A stretch of 64,000 bases of DNA from contig CP154956.1 of NCBI GenBank assembly GCA_039621445.1, positions 5,826,170 through 5,890,169 on the forward strand, read 5' to 3'. The position numbers were made by a program, and so were the translations under genes. This DNA comes from Euglena gracilis (Eukaryota; Euglenida; Euglenophyceae; Euglenales). The notes below the pieces were generated by a model that saw only the letters and a list, made by a program, of their open reading frames with translations, searched no databases and was not told the origin of the DNA. Shown one piece after another: positions 61,820 to 64,000 of this stretch; the stretch's first letter is position 1; each line of letters begins with the position of its first letter.

Positions 61820-63638
61820 AAACCCCGTCGACAGAGGAGTCAGCTGATTAGCCCACTTCGGCTGAAGGTCCGGAGCGGCGCACATCGCTGGGCGGTTGTG
61901 TACTTGGCGGATTACGTTCACTGAGAGCAGTAGTCACCTCACGTGGTACTCCAGCGGCAGCCAGCTCTTCCACAGTTGTGGCGGAAACCGCCCAGTCAGA
62001 GGAAGAAACACCCGACACAGCAGCCATGGTGGGGTATGAAGCCCCACCTACGGGGCCGCCGCCGTCAGTGCCGAAACCAACACGGACGAAAGGTGATAGC
62101 ACATCTATCACAGTGGAGACAACACCAGCCGTGCCAGTACAGTATATACCTGTGCCAGCACCGGCAGCGTCAACTGAGGCACAGGATGAGCCCGCCCCGC
62201 AACGCACAGCTACCATCACAGCACTGAAGCGCCAAGGCACTAGGACACCGGCACCTGAAAAACAAATGGACCGGACGTCCATGCCTCCACCGCAGGCTGG
62301 GTGGGGCACAAACCGCGCCAGGTACACCTGCGCCTACACCATCCCCAACGGCTGCTCCTGGGAAACCCAAGGAAGCCACGAACGAGCGCGTCGGACGACA
62401 ATCAGCTCGATAAACCGCTGCAGAGGTACAGCGACGCTCGGTGTCAGGGGGAATACCAACACCACAGTCGTCACAACGCACCTGGGCGAACCGACGCGAC
62501 GCCGAACGACGGCCCTCGGACACTTCCGAAACCTGAAGCCCGAAGGCCCAGGCCAAATCAAAGCCCCGCACCGCACCTTGCAAACCCACACCGAAATCTG
62601 GAGACCAGCCCCCACTGAAAGGCGGTGGTGTTGCCGGAAGCCATGGTGCTGCATCCTTTTCCCGGAGATCACCCCCGGGTCAAGGATACACACACGTACC
62701 ATCATCTGGGTATTGGAAAACCCACAGCCAAAATCTCAGCCAAAGGGGCAGGCAAAATACCGCGCCTCTGCTGCTGAGACAACCACGGAGGATGAGATTG
62801 TCATCGACTGAGTGGAGAGTGGTCACTCAGGATGATCCTGAAACCCCTAGCCTGAAAGACAGGTACATGAGAATCGACCACAAGCTCAGGTCAAATCAAT
62901 GTCTCAATCGATGGACTGAGCCACTGTTTTGTCAAGGCCGAAAATGGTCTATTGACAAGAACGTGACCTGGAATTATAACAATTCCAGATCTCCACGAGT
63001 TTTGGCGCAATACTTTGGCGATGAATTCATCGTCGACAAAACGGAAGACCGTTTTTGGTGGCTTTGCACTGTCTGCCACAAACCATACAACGGTGCACCT
63101 GACTTGGGATTAAACTGCGGATGCAACCCTGTGGATCGGAAATTGTTCCACAAGGATGTATCCGTCCCCAACTGTGCCGCCTTGGTATGTGCCAAGTGCG
63201 TGGACAGTTAGACAGACAAACACAACTTCAACCACACGCAGCAGATGGCACGAACGTGCGGTTTCTCTGCGTCAACTGCCTTCAGGGTACCTTCTGACAA
63301 ACCGCGGAAGGCGCAGTACTCACAATAGTGCCAAGTGGCCAGAAGCCCCTGGGAGACTATTGAGCCTTGTGCAAAAAGTACAAGGAGTTCCATAAGATCA
63401 GCAACCTGAAGCTGGACGACTACCACCACACGGGAATGGCCCGTGTGTGGCAAGTCGACAGCGGGGCGATACGCCTTGCTCTTGAAGAAGCAGGGGTAAG
63501 ATTACCTTACCTCTGGGAGACCAACGACCGGGAAAAGATACTTTTCCCGCTGTTCACCACACAGGACCAAAATGGTCGCTGGGTTCTACCACAATGGCCG
63601 CCGGAAAACCTCGGCATGAAGTGGAAAGACTGGCTTGG
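61820..63638 (+). pseudogene. ORF3 middle segment (copy G, fourth piece)
   Basis: Continues the 56449 piece after element I. Readable pieces: 61978-62400 (TAMVGYEAPP, RTSMPPPQ, low complexity), 62792-63211 with the conserved Cys cluster (WLCTVCHKPYNGAPDLGLNC, NCAALVCAKCVDS) and 63367-63638 (DDYHHTGMARVWQVDSGAIR, MKWKDWLG). Stops lie between them. It ends at WLG, where the strand switches. The Cys residues survive in this diverged copy. Confidence 0.85.
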
Positions 63639-63640
63639 AA

Positions 63641-64000
63641 CCACAGCTCCCAGAAACCAGGCATCCGGTCCAGGACAAGCTCATCCGAATGTGGGTATCC
63701 CTCAAACGCATGAAGCTCCGTGCCATAAAAGAAACGCTTGCAGTCATCGTACATACGATCACGCACCACAGTGAGAACCACATCTGGTGGTCTGTGGACC
63801 ATGTTTCCTGCTTTTCTAAAACCAGCGAAACCATTTTCTCGCTCTTATTCGACTTCTTCCAGGTGATCAAATCTGATATCCATGTCGAAATCGTTTTTCA
63901 TTGCGGCAGATTCTCCGCTCTCCCCTTCGGAGGGTCCGTCAGGTTTCCTGCCTTTCCCTTCGAAAGATCCTTTTCCTCCATTTACATGAGAGGGTTTGCA
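63641..64000 (-). pseudogene. ORF3 segment on minus, upstream part of copy G
   Basis: Reads on minus towards the junction: KGKAGN-type basic sequence, NMVHRPPDVVLTVVRDRMYD, FFYGTELHAFEGYPHSDELV and LDRMPGFWELWF, ending exactly before WLGYP, which is where the 36430 piece begins. The window ends inside this segment. Confidence 0.82.

Overview
The window is eukaryotic and almost entirely made of transposable elements nested in one another. I could not support any ordinary host gene, tRNA, rRNA or CRISPR array. The eukaryotic signs are Ty3/gypsy pol genes ending in a chromodomain, primer-binding sites matching initiator tRNA-Met, conserved 3' splice-acceptor sequences, CA microsatellites and telomere-like repeats. 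A large, repeat-rich protist or alga (possibly an alveolate) would fit, but the species cannot be fixed from this sequence.

The dominant component is one unusually long Ty3/gypsy chromovirus family. Its most complete copy, C (minus strand, 39181-55975, 16.8 kb), is bounded by near-identical LTRs and a 6-bp target duplication. In element order it holds: LTR, a primer-binding site, a large gag (coiled coil, capsid region, CCHC knuckle, Arg/Ser-rich segment, second CCHC knuckle), protease, a Cys-rich spacer, an RNase H/Dam-like 'PP' module, reverse transcriptase, RNase H, integrase and chromodomain. Then come a conserved splice acceptor and a third open reading frame of about 1,800 codons (called ORF3 here), a 0.9-kb 3' region, a polypurine tract and the second LTR. 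ORF3 is proline-rich, carries Lys-Gly arrays and Cys clusters, and I recognise no homologue.

Layout: 1-14110, copy A (plus), entering the window inside the integrase and interrupted by a direct-repeat-bounded element with a His-rich ORF (1071-3927) and by a composite inverted-repeat insertion (about 4805-7490). 14113-14498, a reverse transcriptase relic of a second, GC-rich gypsy family. 14499-15250, a diverged LTR, primer site and gag start of a sister subfamily. 15300-28218, copy B (minus), truncated in gag. 28219-34708, low-complexity AT-rich and C-rich DNA with CA repeats and telomere-like sequence. 34709-64000, an older, more diverged minus-strand copy (G). Its ORF3 was split by a 1.9-kb G-rich inverted-repeat element (36727-38646), by the whole of copy C, and by a 5.4-kb minus-strand LTR element (I, 56450-61819). 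The middle of this ORF3, with everything nested in it (about 36.43-63.64 kb), now lies inverted relative to its two ends.

All copies carry stops and frameshifts, so none looks autonomous as read. ORF3 is nevertheless recognisable in four copies of different age, which suggests it was under selection while the family was active. Two further features are worth attention: short hairpins in the LTRs whose position is kept while the stem sequence changes, and one small domain that recurs in three unrelated element types.
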